A DNA stretch of 6,949 nucleotides from Verrucomicrobiia bacterium (lineage in GTDB: Bacteria; Verrucomicrobiota; Verrucomicrobiae; Limisphaerales; UBA11358). The DNA lies in the NCBI GenBank assembly GCA_030042375.1, contig JASHZU010000281.1:1-6949 (forward strand). The letters are read 5' to 3'. The position numbers and the translations under genes were made by a program. The notes under the pieces are model-generated. The model worked only from the letters and a program-made list of their open reading frames with translations. It searched no databases and had not been told where the DNA came from. Below, in pieces: positions 6,851-6,949 of this stretch (position 1 is its first letter; each line of letters opens with the position of its first letter).

Positions 6851-6949
6851 TGCTGCCGGATTTGAGGTTCCCCATAACTGTATTACTATTATGTCATTTA
6901 GATCCAGGTGGTGGCGATGTGAGGATTTTTATTAAATCGTTGACTGTTG

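Larger units (their letters stand above)
6433..6949. other. Gene-free, repeat-rich region
   Basis: About 517 nt with no convincing gene on either strand. It contains an inverted repeat at 6504-6526 (6-bp CGCCTC/GAGGCG arms, 11-nt loop), a 15-bp palindrome, a large inverted-repeat unit and a 12-bp tandem repeat. From 6851 to 6949 I see nothing recognisable. Confidence 0.7.

Overview
The window looks like part of a bacterial chromosome from the Verrucomicrobiota, probably a free-living polysaccharide degrader. The main clue is the protein remnant at 5662-6432. It ends in a Trp-Pro-Ser / Gln-Thr-Asn-Asn / Phe-Tyr-Gln-Leu beta module of a kind I know from the C-termini of secreted verrucomicrobial proteins. 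The dense set of exported glycosidases and the moderate GC content agree with this. The assignment is an inference from sequence style, not from a marker gene.

Every real coding region lies on the minus strand. A compact three-gene operon runs from 5515 leftward and leaves the window at position 1. Its order of transcription is: (1) a secreted GH89 alpha-N-acetylglucosaminidase (5515-3284); (2) after an 8-nt gap, a secreted clan GH-D (GH36/GH27-like) alpha-glycosidase (3275-1326); (3) with a 4-nt ATGA overlap, a secreted protein with an N-terminal CBM-like beta sandwich, cut off by the window edge (1329-1). All three begin with signal peptides, and the tight spacing implies co-transcription and translational coupling. 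GH89 removes terminal alpha-GlcNAc and clan GH-D enzymes typically remove alpha-Gal or alpha-GalNAc. The locus therefore looks like an exo-acting module for trimming an alpha-linked, amino-sugar-containing glycan outside the cytoplasm. The natural glycan cannot be read from the sequence.

Upstream of the operon, 5516-5661 is a short spacer with a good ribosome binding site, an imperfect 18-bp dyad that could be an operator, and a weak hairpin. Region 5662-6432 encodes the C-terminal part of a larger secreted protein: the end of a beta sandwich, a cadherin-like beta-sandwich domain and the verrucomicrobial C-terminal module. It has no signal peptide or catalytic domain, and an in-frame stop lies ten codons upstream, so I read it as a 5'-truncated pseudogene.

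From about 6433 to 6949 I see no gene, but the stretch has structure: a 15-bp palindrome, a roughly 143-bp inverted-repeat unit that resembles a MITE or a REP-like hairpin (6635-6777), and five tandem copies of a 12-bp unit (6791-6850). This repeat-rich patch beside a truncated gene suggests a rearrangement-prone intergenic region. I do not see a clearly new multi-gene system. The most open questions are the third operon protein and the repeat region.
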